A program made the translations under genes and the position numbers. Under the pieces are notes generated by a model, which was not told where the DNA came from, searched no databases, and was given only the letters and a program-made list of their open reading frames with translations. A stretch of 20,656 bases of DNA from JAKAVK01 sp964419095 (GTDB lineage: Archaea; Micrarchaeota; Micrarchaeia; Micrarchaeales; CABMGC01): positions 1-20,656 of the forward strand of contig CAYQOG010000016.1 of the NCBI GenBank assembly GCA_964419095.1, given 5' to 3'. This document shows positions 14,127-20,656 of this stretch, in pieces; the stretch's first letter is position 1, and each line of letters begins with the position of its first letter.

Positions 14127-14800
14127 ATCTTGGAGGAAGGGAGTTCGTGGCGCTAAAAACTCTGGGAAAACTGTCCAAGTCTAATTTCGTGCTGATAGGG
14201 GGCTATGCTGTAAATGTGTATGTTCCTCCAAGGTTCTCAGTGGATTGTGATCTCGTAGTGCTTGGCGATCTGAAAGAAATCATATCTGCACTTACAGAAG
14301 AGAATTATAAACTTGCGGAAAAAGGGGCAACGCGGGCAGAATACATGCGATACGTGAATGAAAATGAAAAGGTATCGTTCGATTTGCTTATAGGCACGGT
14401 ATTCGATAGGCTTACGCAAACGCTTTTCGAAAAGGAGCTATTTGAGAAATATTCCTCGAGAAGGGTATTGGTGGGTAAAGCCAACAACATCCGCATTGAA
14501 GTACCAGTGGCAGACCCAGAATTGCTGTTCACCATGAAATTCACAACCGCGCGGAAACAGGACATAAGGGATGTCTTTATGCTCAGCGGATCCGCGTTGG
14601 ACTCAGAGAAAGCAAAGTCGATAATAAAAAACAAGTGCGATACCGTATTGATCAAGAACAGGATAAAAATGATAAAAGATCAGATTAATTCAATTGATTA
14701 CCGTAAGAGCTTAGAGGGAGCATATGGTGGCATACCTGACCAGCTCTTTCGTACATGCAAAGAAAAGCTATTCCGCTTTTTGGACGAGCTTGCTGAGTAA
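14123..14800 (+). CDS. AbiEii-like nucleotidyltransferase, probable toxin of the pair
   Basis: This 225-residue protein shows the nucleotidyltransferase-fold pattern of the AbiEii/DUF1814 family: FVLIGGYAVNVY (glycine-rich start, about 22-33), SVDCDLVV with two metal-binding Asp (Asp42 and Asp44), a third acidic residue in VSFDLLIG, then the family helix block DPELLFTMKFTTARKQDIRD. AbiEii-type proteins transfer nucleotides to a target (tRNA in studied relatives) and stop growth unless balanced by the antitoxin. It starts by ATGA overlap with the wHTH gene, indicating coupled expression. Its last 103 nt overlap the 3' end of the convergent dephospho-CoA kinase gene, suggesting the cassette arrived at this site. 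The family call is good; toxicity is inferred. Confidence 0.78.
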   Translation: MNLGGREFVALKTLGKLSKSNFVLIGGYAVNVYVPPRFSVDCDLVVLGDLKEIISALTEENYKLAEKGATRAEYMRYVNENEKVSFDLLIGTVFDRLTQTLFEKELFEKYSSRRVLVGKANNIRIEVPVADPELLFTMKFTTARKQDIRDVFMLSGSALDSEKAKSIIKNKCDTVLIKNRIKMIKDQINSIDYRKSLEGAYGGIPDQLFRTCKEKLFRFLDELAE

Positions 14801-15312
14801 TCCTTCATCTCCAACAGAATGTGCATGGCAACGGCCTTCAGATGCTGTGTGACCATAACACTATCAATGCCCCTGCCTGGGATTCCATATAGCAGCATCG
14901 ATCCTTTAGGAGCGATGTATGCGCATACAACTGCCGCAAGGTCCTCCTCGCCATAGACGCGCACTCCTACATTGCGTTTAGACCGGTTTGCCCTGTTCAG
15001 TGCGCGCCACAGGTCCTTGCTTATTGTCCCTCTCCTGTTCTCCGCCGCCAACGGGGCGCCGTACTTCTCAGATATGATCTTGCTCGCTACAGGCATTCTC
15101 CCGATCTTGTAGTCGAAGACGGCAACGGCAGGAACGTAACCGATCTCAAGCAGCGACTCAACCACCGCATCGCCTACAGCATACACTCTCGTTGCTTTTC
15201 TGACCAAACTTGGAAGGTCCTTGGTCTGGATGACCTTTCCATGCACCTTCGCAAGGAATCCCCTGAGATTTTTTGGAAGTTTCAGCTCTTTCCCAAATGC
15301 AAAACTCTCCAT
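14698..15312 (-). CDS. GTP-dependent dephospho-CoA kinase (DUF359), archaeal type
   Basis: This enzyme phosphorylates dephospho-CoA with GTP in the last step of archaeal coenzyme A synthesis. It is unrelated to bacterial CoaE. The DUF359 signatures are visible: YAVGDAVVESLLEIG (44-58), VAVFDYKIGRMP (63-74), YGEEDLA (120-126), IAPKGSMLLYGIPGRG (133-148). The family domain ends near residue 170, and family members are usually about 170-190 residues. Here a 34-residue Ser/Lys-rich tail follows that lies entirely antisense to the end of the nucleotidyltransferase gene, so the native stop seems to have been lost when the cassette was placed next to it. It starts 7 nt after the membrane protein gene and is the last gene of the DUF929 operon. 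Confidence 0.88.
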   Translation of the reverse strand: MESFAFGKELKLPKNLRGFLAKVHGKVIQTKDLPSLVRKATRVYAVGDAVVESLLEIGYVPAVAVFDYKIGRMPVASKIISEKYGAPLAAENRRGTISKDLWRALNRANRSKRNVGVRVYGEEDLAAVVCAYIAPKGSMLLYGIPGRGIDSVMVTQHLKAVAMHILLEMKDYSASSSKKRNSFSLHVRKSWSGMPPYAPSKLLR

Positions 15313-15319
15313 GGCATAT

Positions 15320-15856
15320 CTACTTCGTCAGTGCGCGACGCCTTACAGGATCCAATCTGCATTCCGCATCGGCGACCTTTCCTGAGTAGTAGTATATCAA
15401 CGCGAGGTTTATCAGGACTACGGCCGCGAGCAGCCAGAGCTGATACAACGCTATCCCTGAAACTATCCCGGATACCTCCAGCGCGTTTATGCCGAAGAAA
15501 GCGAGCAGCGCGGCGAGCAGCGAGTAGCTGCACGCGCACGTGGCAACCAATCCCCCTATGGTGGGCAGGAGCGCGCTCATGGTTCCCTCGCCAACCCCTG
15601 ACGCTGTGCCAAGGAGCGCCTTGCTTATGGAGAATATGCCGAGAGCGAGGAGAAGACCCGCGCTCGCCACCATTATGTAGATAAGGTAAATAGGCACTGT
15701 GACGAGAAAGATGCCGTAGTTGCTCGCCGTTATCAGGTAATCGAAAATAAGGAAATAGAATAGGGATCCCGCCACTGTTATCGCAAGATAGACAGGGGAG
15801 AGAAGCAGCGAGCCTATGACGGAGAGCCTTCCTATCCTTGCCCTGTTCTTTTCCAT
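15320..15856 (-). CDS. Small integral membrane protein with a CxC motif, partner of the DUF929 protein
   Basis: The ATG at 15856 gives a 178-residue protein, 7 nt after the DUF929 gene. An upstream in-frame start at 15940 would only add basic residues overlapping that gene. Hydrophobic segments lie near 11-36, 44-75, 92-122 and 130-157, so four or five membrane helices. The segment ATCACSYSLLAALLAF places Cys107 and Cys109 within or at the edge of a helix, and a third Cys (166) is in the C-terminal tail. I do not recognise a named family. Paired cysteines in a membrane helix beside a thioredoxin-like gene suggest electron transfer to or from the exported DUF929 protein, or metal binding. This is inference. 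Confidence 0.75.
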   Translation of the reverse strand: MEKNRARIGRLSVIGSLLLSPVYLAITVAGSLFYFLIFDYLITASNYGIFLVTVPIYLIYIMVASAGLLLALGIFSISKALLGTASGVGEGTMSALLPTIGGLVATCACSYSLLAALLAFFGINALEVSGIVSGIALYQLWLLAAVVLINLALIYYYSGKVADAECRLDPVRRRALTK

Positions 15857-15863
15857 GCATACA

Positions 15864-16898
15864 CTAGGCAGAGGCCTCGATCTTCTGTATCGCTGACAGC
15901 GCGCATACCGGGGCCTTGTTGCTGATGGCCTTGCAGACATGCGCTACGTAAAGGTCAGCAGCCGCATACTCCGTCCATGCGAACTGGTCTGAAGGATTCC
16001 TGAGCTGGCCAAGTATCTGCGCATGCGTCTCGTACGTGAGCGGGAGACCTGTTCCCGATGGCGTTGAGTTGCCGAAGTCCACCGCGTCGGCGCCGCCCAC
16101 AAGGCTGCCCCCCCATATCGTGTAAGGAGTGCCCTTGAAGGACGTGCTGTTGGCATTCTGAAGCTGCACGATATAATTGAAAGCGCCTATGTAGGAGCTG
16201 TTCCCCGTCAGGTTGACCTCCTGTTGCGTCACCGGGAGAGACTGAATGTAGAATCCTCCCATTATGTTGCCCTGCCATTCTATAGGAAGGAAGTTTATGT
16301 AGTTGCTGCTGTAGCCAGAGCCTATTGTGATCCCCGTGCCCGTTACCGACAAGCTGTCCGGAATGTTGTAGTTGGCCATGCTCCAGTAGAGCGTAGGCAC
16401 ATCGCTGTCGCCTATTGCGCTGTATCCCTGGTAGAGCTGTGTGAAGTTCCCGAATCTCGAGAGCGCGAGAGCCATCGCCCACCTGTTCTCGCCGCACCAT
16501 ACGCATGTTATTGAGCCTAGGTATATCACGGAAGGCTTTCCGTTGACTACGTATGGGCTTACATTGCTGGCCGTGGCGATGAGCTGGTTGTTTATCGATC
16601 GGTTGAGGGCCATGAGCCCCGCGGTCTCGAAATATGAATTGGGAGCGTTGTTTATCACCGCGAGAGCAGACGAATTCAATGGCTGGTTTATCCCGGCGAT
16701 TGTAGAGCCCAGGGAACCCGAGCTGCTGTTGGTAGAAGACGATTGCGAAGAGCGGAAGAACATCGATGCTGTGGAAAGCGCGAAGAGCGAGATTATCATG
16801 GCAAATATGCTTATCGCAATCGCTGCAACTGCAAGCGCGCCTACCGCCTTGTTGTGGACGCCATAATGCCCTATCTCACGGTCTCTCCTAGTTGCCAT
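15864..16898 (-). CDS. DUF929 protein, membrane-anchored extracytoplasmic thioredoxin-like protein
   Basis: This 344-residue protein has one N-terminal signal-anchor helix (about 18-45), a Ser/Asn-rich linker (48-66) and then the DUF929 domain. The signature GKPSVIYLGSITCVWCGENRW (about 120-140) contains the CxxC pair Cys132/Cys135 at the thioredoxin position, and ALSRFGNF follows as in the family. Two more cysteines (322, 332) near the C-terminus could form a structural or resolving disulfide. Several N-x-S/T sequons support an exported location. DUF929 proteins are thought to be archaeal thiol-disulfide proteins, but no reaction is established to my knowledge. The start is supported by GGAGAT 6 nt upstream and a TATA-like box at 16937-16945. 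It heads an operon with the CxC membrane protein and dephospho-CoA kinase. Confidence 0.87.
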   Translation of the reverse strand: MATRRDREIGHYGVHNKAVGALAVAAIAISIFAMIISLFALSTASMFFRSSQSSSTNSSSGSLGSTIAGINQPLNSSALAVINNAPNSYFETAGLMALNRSINNQLIATASNVSPYVVNGKPSVIYLGSITCVWCGENRWAMALALSRFGNFTQLYQGYSAIGDSDVPTLYWSMANYNIPDSLSVTGTGITIGSGYSSNYINFLPIEWQGNIMGGFYIQSLPVTQQEVNLTGNSSYIGAFNYIVQLQNANSTSFKGTPYTIWGGSLVGGADAVDFGNSTPSGTGLPLTYETHAQILGQLRNPSDQFAWTEYAAADLYVAHVCKAISNKAPVCALSAIQKIEASA

Positions 16899-16936
16899 TT
16901 TGATCTCCAGAATTCAATAATGCTTGGCAGCGAAGG

Positions 16937-16945
16937 TATATAAAA
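16937..16945 (-). promoter_or_regulatory. TATA-like box of the DUF929 operon
   Basis: On the minus strand it reads TTTTATATA, about 43 bp before the ATG at 16898. The predicted start near 16915 leaves a leader of about 17 nt that includes the GGAGAT ribosome-binding motif. Confidence 0.6.
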
Positions 16946-16975
16946 GCAGCCAAACCTCCCTCAAGCGCCGCGAGC

Positions 16976-17533
16976 CTACCTCAGAAAACCGGTAAGAGTG
17001 TGGAAGGAGGAAGAGAAGTAGTTCACAACTGAATTGGTGTACCCTGAGAAGAAGATGAAGAGCAACACTATCACGACAAGTATCACAAGCAAACCTGCGG
17101 AAGTCGGGTTGATCAGCCTCTCTCCGAATGTCCAGAGCATCGTCATGTACAGTACCAGTGTTATTATTCCGCTTATCAACAGCGCCCCCTGCACGCTGCC
17201 TATCGAAGGATAGACCACGTCATTGAGTATGTAGTTCGAAACCCCGCTGCCTATAAGCGCAGAAGCCACGACGAAGAGGAAGAAGAGGAAGAAGATGTAT
17301 TTCTTCTCATGAAGCTGCTCCGCCTTCGCCTCCATGCCGCTGCCTTTCGTAATTAAAGGGTGGTTTATCACGCCCTTTATGCCGCTTGTGAATGTATTCT
17401 CAAGCAGGCCGCTGAGTATGAAGGCTATGAGCATGAAGACAAGCTGCTCGCCTATGTTCTTCGCAAAAGTGAGTATAAGGAAGGAGATGACGAAGATCAG
17501 GAAGAGCTCTATGTATACGTCCCGCGCTGCCAT
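16976..17533 (-). CDS. Five-helix membrane protein of unknown function
   Basis: This 185-residue protein has hydrophobic segments at about 8-24, 30-45, 78-98, 115-136 and 144-164. A charged loop, GSGMEAKAEQLHEKKY (about 64-79), separates the first pair from the rest. I see no catalytic motif, cysteines or known domain signature. It lies 77 nt upstream of the DUF929 operon on the same strand, but that operon has its own TATA-like box. It diverges from the gene at 17592 with a single TTTAAA element between them. Function unknown. Confidence 0.72.
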   Translation of the reverse strand: MAARDVYIELFLIFVISFLILTFAKNIGEQLVFMLIAFILSGLLENTFTSGIKGVINHPLITKGSGMEAKAEQLHEKKYIFFLFFLFVVASALIGSGVSNYILNDVVYPSIGSVQGALLISGIITLVLYMTMLWTFGERLINPTSAGLLVILVVIVLLFIFFSGYTNSVVNYFSSSFHTLTGFLR

Positions 17534-17563
17534 TATTATCCTGCAAGAATTTCATAGCATGCA

Positions 17564-17569
17564 TTTAAA
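17564..17569. promoter_or_regulatory. TTTAAA box between divergent genes, possibly bidirectional
   Basis: The 58-nt gap between the ATGs at 17533 (minus) and 17592 (plus) contains one TATA-like element, ATTTAAAA, with a symmetric TTTAAA core. At about 26 bp, predicted starts are near 17592 (exactly the plus ATG, leaderless) and near 17540 (minus, leader about 7 nt). No other box is visible in so short a gap. Confidence 0.5.
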
Positions 17570-17591
17570 AGCCTAACATTCAGTATATCCT

Positions 17592-18593
17592 ATGCCTGCA
17601 GTTCTTACAAGGGGACCAAGACTGCTCGAAGCGGACAGATTCCTTACAGAGAGGCTTGGACTGAGCGAGACCATTCAACTATCAAGGCTCACAATTGACA
17701 CCCCTGTAAAGAGCGCATCGGAGGAGGCGTGCAAGAAGGTCATACTCGCAAGCGGCATACCCGCCTACTACGAGATACACCAATTCGAGGTTGGCGATGG
17801 CATTCATTCATACAAACCGGATTTTGCGCTCAGACTCACAATGGAAGGCAAGCCCGTAATAATAGAACCTCACAGCTTTGCTTCCAAGAAGCGCGCAGTC
17901 ATGCAGGTTGCAAAGACAGTGAGCGCGATACATGAGGCATACCGCGCTGAGATTGAGGCACGCGAGGCTGCGGAGAAGCTGACGCCTGCACAGGAGCGCT
18001 ATCTCGAGTCGAGGGCGCAGAGCCTGGCGGACAAGACAAGGATGCCGTGGACTAACGCAGAGGTATACGACCTGCTCACGCGGATGCTGGAAGTAGGAAT
18101 AATCGAGTGGAATCCGAGGGGCAGCATCGACAACATGCACATAGCAAAGCAGGCCATAAGCCTGCTCGCGCCTAGCGTTGCAGAGAACATTCCCACCGCA
18201 AAAGAGAGCAGCTTGGCCGGGAAGGAACTGATCCGCGATGCATCATATGCGGAAAACGGTCGGGCTGAGGCAGAAGTGAACGGAGCAATAAGGCACGCAA
18301 TAAAGGGCGTGCACGTAAAAAGGCAGGCATACCTGGAGAAGATAGGAGCGTTCAGGGAGCGCCATGATGTTTTTACGGTCTTGATATCCGGCGGACCCGG
18401 CAAGGGCACAAGCAGGTTTGTCGATCTCTACTGGAGCATTCCGATAATGAACAGGGAGCCTGCGGAGAGATACCAGGCTGGGGAAAGGAGGCTGGCGCAG
18501 CTCTTCCATGGGCTTGTGATGCGCTCCGACCAGCCGGAACTTCTCGCAGGAAACTATGTCCACGAGCTTCAGGAGCTTGCGCGCGCATGCTAA
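17592..18593 (+). CDS. Unknown protein with a degenerate PD-(D/E)xK-like motif
   Basis: This is a 333-residue soluble protein. The segment SYKPDFALRLTMEGKPVIIE followed by PH has the spacing of a restriction-endonuclease-like core, with Asp77 after Pro76 and Glu92 after a beta-hairpin. The expected Lys two residues later is His94. Glu44 and Glu45 in a preceding helix (SASEEACKK) would fit the leading acidic residue. Residues about 105-150 are a charged helical stretch (EAYRAEIEAREAAEKLTPAQ), perhaps coiled coil. A glycine-rich turn, SGGPGKGTSRF, near 270 is not a P-loop, as it lacks GxxxxGK[ST]. It is probably leaderless. I do not recognise the family; a nuclease relative is only a possibility. 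Confidence 0.7.
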   Translation: MPAVLTRGPRLLEADRFLTERLGLSETIQLSRLTIDTPVKSASEEACKKVILASGIPAYYEIHQFEVGDGIHSYKPDFALRLTMEGKPVIIEPHSFASKKRAVMQVAKTVSAIHEAYRAEIEAREAAEKLTPAQERYLESRAQSLADKTRMPWTNAEVYDLLTRMLEVGIIEWNPRGSIDNMHIAKQAISLLAPSVAENIPTAKESSLAGKELIRDASYAENGRAEAEVNGAIRHAIKGVHVKRQAYLEKIGAFRERHDVFTVLISGGPGKGTSRFVDLYWSIPIMNREPAERYQAGERRLAQLFHGLVMRSDQPELLAGNYVHELQELARAC

Positions 18594-18682
18594 GCTGGAT
18601 GAAGTAGAGAAGTAGTTATAACCTGTAATGCTCAGGCGCGCCTTTTAACCTTTTCCTCCGAAAAATTTGCCTCTGCCAACTC

Positions 18683-18690
18683 TTAAATAT
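18683..18690 (+). promoter_or_regulatory. TATA-like box of the small gene at 18723
   Basis: TTAAATAT has its centre about 26 bp before 18712, so the transcript would begin just ahead of the GTG (18714) and ATG (18723) candidates. Upstream, pyrimidine-rich CCTTTTAACCTTTTCC (about 18640-18655) may help end transcription from the preceding gene. Confidence 0.45.
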
Positions 18691-18722
18691 CACGGCAGGC
18701 TTCAATACATCATGTGGGGAAT

Positions 18723-19100
18723 ATGCTGGCAGAGCGGGCGGAAAGCAGGCGGGTTGACGCCGCTCTCGCCATCTTATTAAGGCAAGACATAGGCACATCC
18801 ACAACAAGCACGACCAGCGACGATGACGGAGATACCAAGTTCCTCGAGCCTGAGGAGATATCCAGGCGAATACTCAAGCACGCACTGCGGGGCGCAGGGG
18901 CAGTCGGGTCCGGCTCGACCTATCAGAGCAACGTCAGGATAACAGTTGATGGTTACGGCGAGGTGCAGACAGGGAACGTTGTAGTTCTCTTCTCAAGAAT
19001 AAGGAGAAGCGAGGACAGGAACATCTCCAACGCTACCATCTTCGGCAACGCAAGCGGCTTCGGAATAACAGAGGCAAAGGAGGAGAACGTGCCAGAGTAG
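18723..19100 (+). CDS. Small protein of unknown function
   Basis: The ATG at 18723 gives about 125 residues, and a GTG three codons earlier (18714) is an alternative start. The N-terminal part is an amphipathic, charged helix (AERAESRRVDAALAILL). A low-complexity linker rich in Thr, Ser and Asp follows (TSTTSTTSDDDGD). The second half (about 45-120) has alternating polar/hydrophobic strands (VRITVDGYGEVQTGNVVVLF) ending in an acidic tail. No membrane helix, cysteine pair or known motif is seen. A TATA-like box is correctly placed upstream and composition matches its neighbours, so it is probably real. It ends 1 nt before the convergent metG stop. Confidence 0.62.
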   Translation: MLAERAESRRVDAALAILLRQDIGTSTTSTTSDDDGDTKFLEPEEISRRILKHALRGAGAVGSGSTYQSNVRITVDGYGEVQTGNVVVLFSRIRRSEDRNISNATIFGNASGFGITEAKEENVPE

Positions 19101-19101
19101 G

Positions 19102-20556
19102 TCACTCAACCTTCCTGAAAAGGTACTCTCCCTTTTTTACCTTTCCCTTGAACTCCGTGAACCTACAGTCATTGAGCATGCCTGCCTTCACCCCGAGCTG
19201 CTCATTCATCCTTGCCGAAGTTGAAGGCATGAACGGGGAAATGAGAATTGAGATTATCCTGCACGCCTCTATCAGATTATAGAGCGAGTTTGCAAGGTCC
19301 GCGCCTTCCTGCTTCCACGGTGCCTTCTCGTTCACATATTTGTTTGCGGATCTTATGAATGACCATATTTCCTCGAGCGCATCCGTCAGGTCCTCTTCCT
19401 GGATTAGCTTGTCTATCTTCTCGAGGTGCAGGTTTCCTTCCAGTTCTGCCTTCCCGTTTATTTCCCCTTTGAACTTCTCAGCCAGGGATACGGTCCTTGA
19501 AAGAAGGTTTCCAAGGTCCGCAACCAGCTCCCCGTTTATACGCGCCACAAGCGCCTTCTCCGAAAAGTCGCCGTCGTCCCCAAGCGGCTTCTCCCTTATT
19601 ACAAAATACCTGAATGCGTCTACCGAATATTTGTCTGATATTACCACAGGGTCGATGGCATTTCCAAGGGACTTCGACATCTTCTTGCCGTCGACGGTCC
19701 ACCAACCGTGGGCAAATACCCTCCTTGGAGGCTCGAGCCCCGCGGAGAAGAGCATCGCCGGCCATATCACCGTATGGAACCAGTTGATCTCCTTTCCAAT
19801 AAGGTGCAGGTCGACAGGCCAGAACTTCTCGCTCATCTTTCCAGGCCATTGCACCCCTGTAAGGTAGAAGAGCAGGGCCTCAACCCATACGTATACTGTA
19901 TAATTCTTGTCCGATGGATACGGCACTCCCCATGTAAGCGCCTTCCTTGTTATCGAGAGGTCCTTTAACCCGTCCTTTACGCGGTTCTTAATCTCGAGAG
20001 ACCTTGAGCTTGGCGAGAGGAAAGTTGGGTTCTTCTCGTAGTAGTCTAGCAGTTTCTGCTGGTATTTGCTGAGCCTGAAGAAGTAGCTCTCCTCCTTGAC
20101 CTTCTTGACATCCTTTCCGCAATGAGGGCACTTTCCATCGACCAGCTGAAGCTCCGTGAGAAATGTCTCATCGGTTGTGCAGTACCATCCTTCATAAGTG
20201 CCCTTGTATATGTCGCCGCTCTTCTCCATGAGTCCTATGAATCTGGCAACAACTGCCTCGTGCTCCCTGCTTGAGGTCCTTATGAAACCGTCGTAGGAAA
20301 TATCGAGCTTCTTCCAGACCTCCTTGTACACCTGCGCAAGTCTGTCTACATATTCCTGCGGCGACTTCCCCGATGCCTCAGCAGCTTTCGCATTCTTCTC
20401 CCCGTGTTCGTCAGTGCCTGTGAGAAAGAGAACATCCTCCCCTTTCAGCCTGTGCCACCTGGCTATTATGTCAGCCGCAACAGTAGTAAAGCCATGACCG
20501 AGATGTGGCTTATCATTGACGTAATATATTGGGGTAGCAACGTAAAATTTGGCCAT
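19102..20556 (-). CDS. metG: Methionine--tRNA ligase, bacterial (Thermus-like) type
   Basis: This class I synthetase charges tRNA-Met with methionine using ATP. It has 484 residues. The Rossmann core carries HLGH (18-21, the HIGH motif) and KMSKS (292-296). The N-terminus FYVATPIYYVNDKPHLGH and the FLTGTDEHGE block (44-53) closely follow bacterial Thermus-type MetRS rather than usual archaeal MetRS. The connective peptide has a reduced zinc knuckle: Cys126-T-T-Asp129, then Cys143-P-H-Cys146. The helical anticodon-binding domain (about 350-465) includes NKYVNEKAPW. No C-terminal tRNA-binding domain is fused. The start is fixed by GGTGA at 20565-20569. The bacterial character suggests ancient transfer, as seen in several DPANN lineages, but that needs a tree. 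Confidence 0.95.
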   Translation of the reverse strand: MAKFYVATPIYYVNDKPHLGHGFTTVAADIIARWHRLKGEDVLFLTGTDEHGEKNAKAAEASGKSPQEYVDRLAQVYKEVWKKLDISYDGFIRTSSREHEAVVARFIGLMEKSGDIYKGTYEGWYCTTDETFLTELQLVDGKCPHCGKDVKKVKEESYFFRLSKYQQKLLDYYEKNPTFLSPSSRSLEIKNRVKDGLKDLSITRKALTWGVPYPSDKNYTVYVWVEALLFYLTGVQWPGKMSEKFWPVDLHLIGKEINWFHTVIWPAMLFSAGLEPPRRVFAHGWWTVDGKKMSKSLGNAIDPVVISDKYSVDAFRYFVIREKPLGDDGDFSEKALVARINGELVADLGNLLSRTVSLAEKFKGEINGKAELEGNLHLEKIDKLIQEEDLTDALEEIWSFIRSANKYVNEKAPWKQEGADLANSLYNLIEACRIISILISPFMPSTSARMNEQLGVKAGMLNDCRFTEFKGKVKKGEYLFRKVE

Positions 20557-20564
20557 TCGTTATC

Positions 20565-20569
20565 TCACC
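20565..20569 (-). promoter_or_regulatory. Ribosome-binding site of metG
   Basis: On the minus strand it reads GGTGA, 8 nt before the ATG at 20556. A TATA-like TATAATA (20627-20633, minus) would start the transcript near 20604, giving a leader of about 48 nt that includes the remnant hairpin described separately. Confidence 0.6.
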
Positions 20570-20574
20570 TAAAT

Positions 20575-20619
20575 CTCGGAAGGAAGCCCGCACTCTTCAG
20601 GGGTGGGATGAATTCCGAG
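20575..20619 (+). mobile_element. Possible decayed IS200/IS605-type end upstream of metG
   Basis: An outer perfect 7-bp inverted repeat, CTCGGAA (20575-20581) and TTCCGAG (20613-20619), encloses an imperfect GC-rich hairpin, CCCGCACTC-TTCA-GGGGTGGG (about 20587-20608), followed by ATGAATTC. The sequence AGCCC...TTCA/TTTA...GGGTGGG..GATGAATTC is a pattern common at the 3' ends of TnpB-type elements. Mismatches within the stem suggest decay. No transposase is present on the window side. An alternative is a structured 5' leader of metG. Confidence 0.35.
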
Positions 20620-20656
20620 TAGCTAGTATTATACATCTTTGCAAACATATCAATTT

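Noticed and set aside
15282..15860. 192-residue minus-strand frame overlapping the CxC membrane protein
   Set aside because: It is Arg/His/Ser-rich with no domain features, while the overlapping frame has clear membrane helices and operon spacing.
20404..20622. 72-residue plus-strand frame ending in the hairpin, as a TnpB C-terminal remnant
   Set aside because: Most of it is antisense to the conserved N-terminus of metG; only the last few codons fall in the hairpin, so it is not evidence of a TnpB gene.

Overview
The window looks archaeal. Many genes start about 20-30 nt after a TATA-like box, which suggests leaderless or very short-leader transcripts. Where ribosome sites are visible they are of the GGTG/GGTGAT type (for example 7535-7540 and 20565-20569). 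Two families are typically archaeal: the DUF359 GTP-dependent dephospho-CoA kinase and the DUF929 thioredoxin-like protein. The methionyl-tRNA synthetase, by contrast, reads like the bacterial Thermus type. This mix, with small tightly packed genes, fits a DPANN archaeon such as a Micrarchaeota-like lineage, but that placement is inference. I see no rRNA, tRNA, CRISPR array or intact transposase.

Region 1 (133-4009) is a dTDP-sugar locus. rmlA, rmlD and a Nudix hydrolase run on the minus strand. An NAD-dependent epimerase/dehydratase and rmlC run divergently on the plus strand from a shared TATA region with an adjacent palindrome. No rmlB is present, and three of the enzymes carry substitutions at usually conserved motif positions.

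Region 2 (4026-13407) is a cell-surface glycan region. It has two GT4 glycosyltransferases, a GT2 glycosyltransferase, a UDP-hexose-epimerase-like SDR and a large GT-C/YfhO-like membrane protein. That protein is translationally coupled to a membrane-anchored surface protein dense in N-glycosylation sequons, and a DPM1/GtrB-like polyprenyl-phosphate glycosyltransferase follows. Together with region 1 these genes could make activated sugars, assemble a glycan on lipid carriers and decorate exported proteins.

Region 3 (about 13417-14800) is a compact two-gene cassette: a winged-helix protein and an AbiEii-like nucleotidyltransferase overlapping by ATGA. Two almost identical palindromes bracket its TATA box. 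It resembles a type IV (AbiE-like) toxin-antitoxin module. It overlaps by 103 nt the 3' end of the convergent dephospho-CoA kinase gene.

Region 4 (14698-17533, minus strand) holds a tight operon of a DUF929 thioredoxin-like protein, a small membrane protein with a CxC motif and dephospho-CoA kinase, preceded by a five-helix membrane protein. Region 5 (17592-20556) has a protein with a degenerate nuclease-like motif, a small unknown protein and convergent metG. The two outer edges of the window carry hairpins that resemble IS200/IS605 (TnpB-type) ends.
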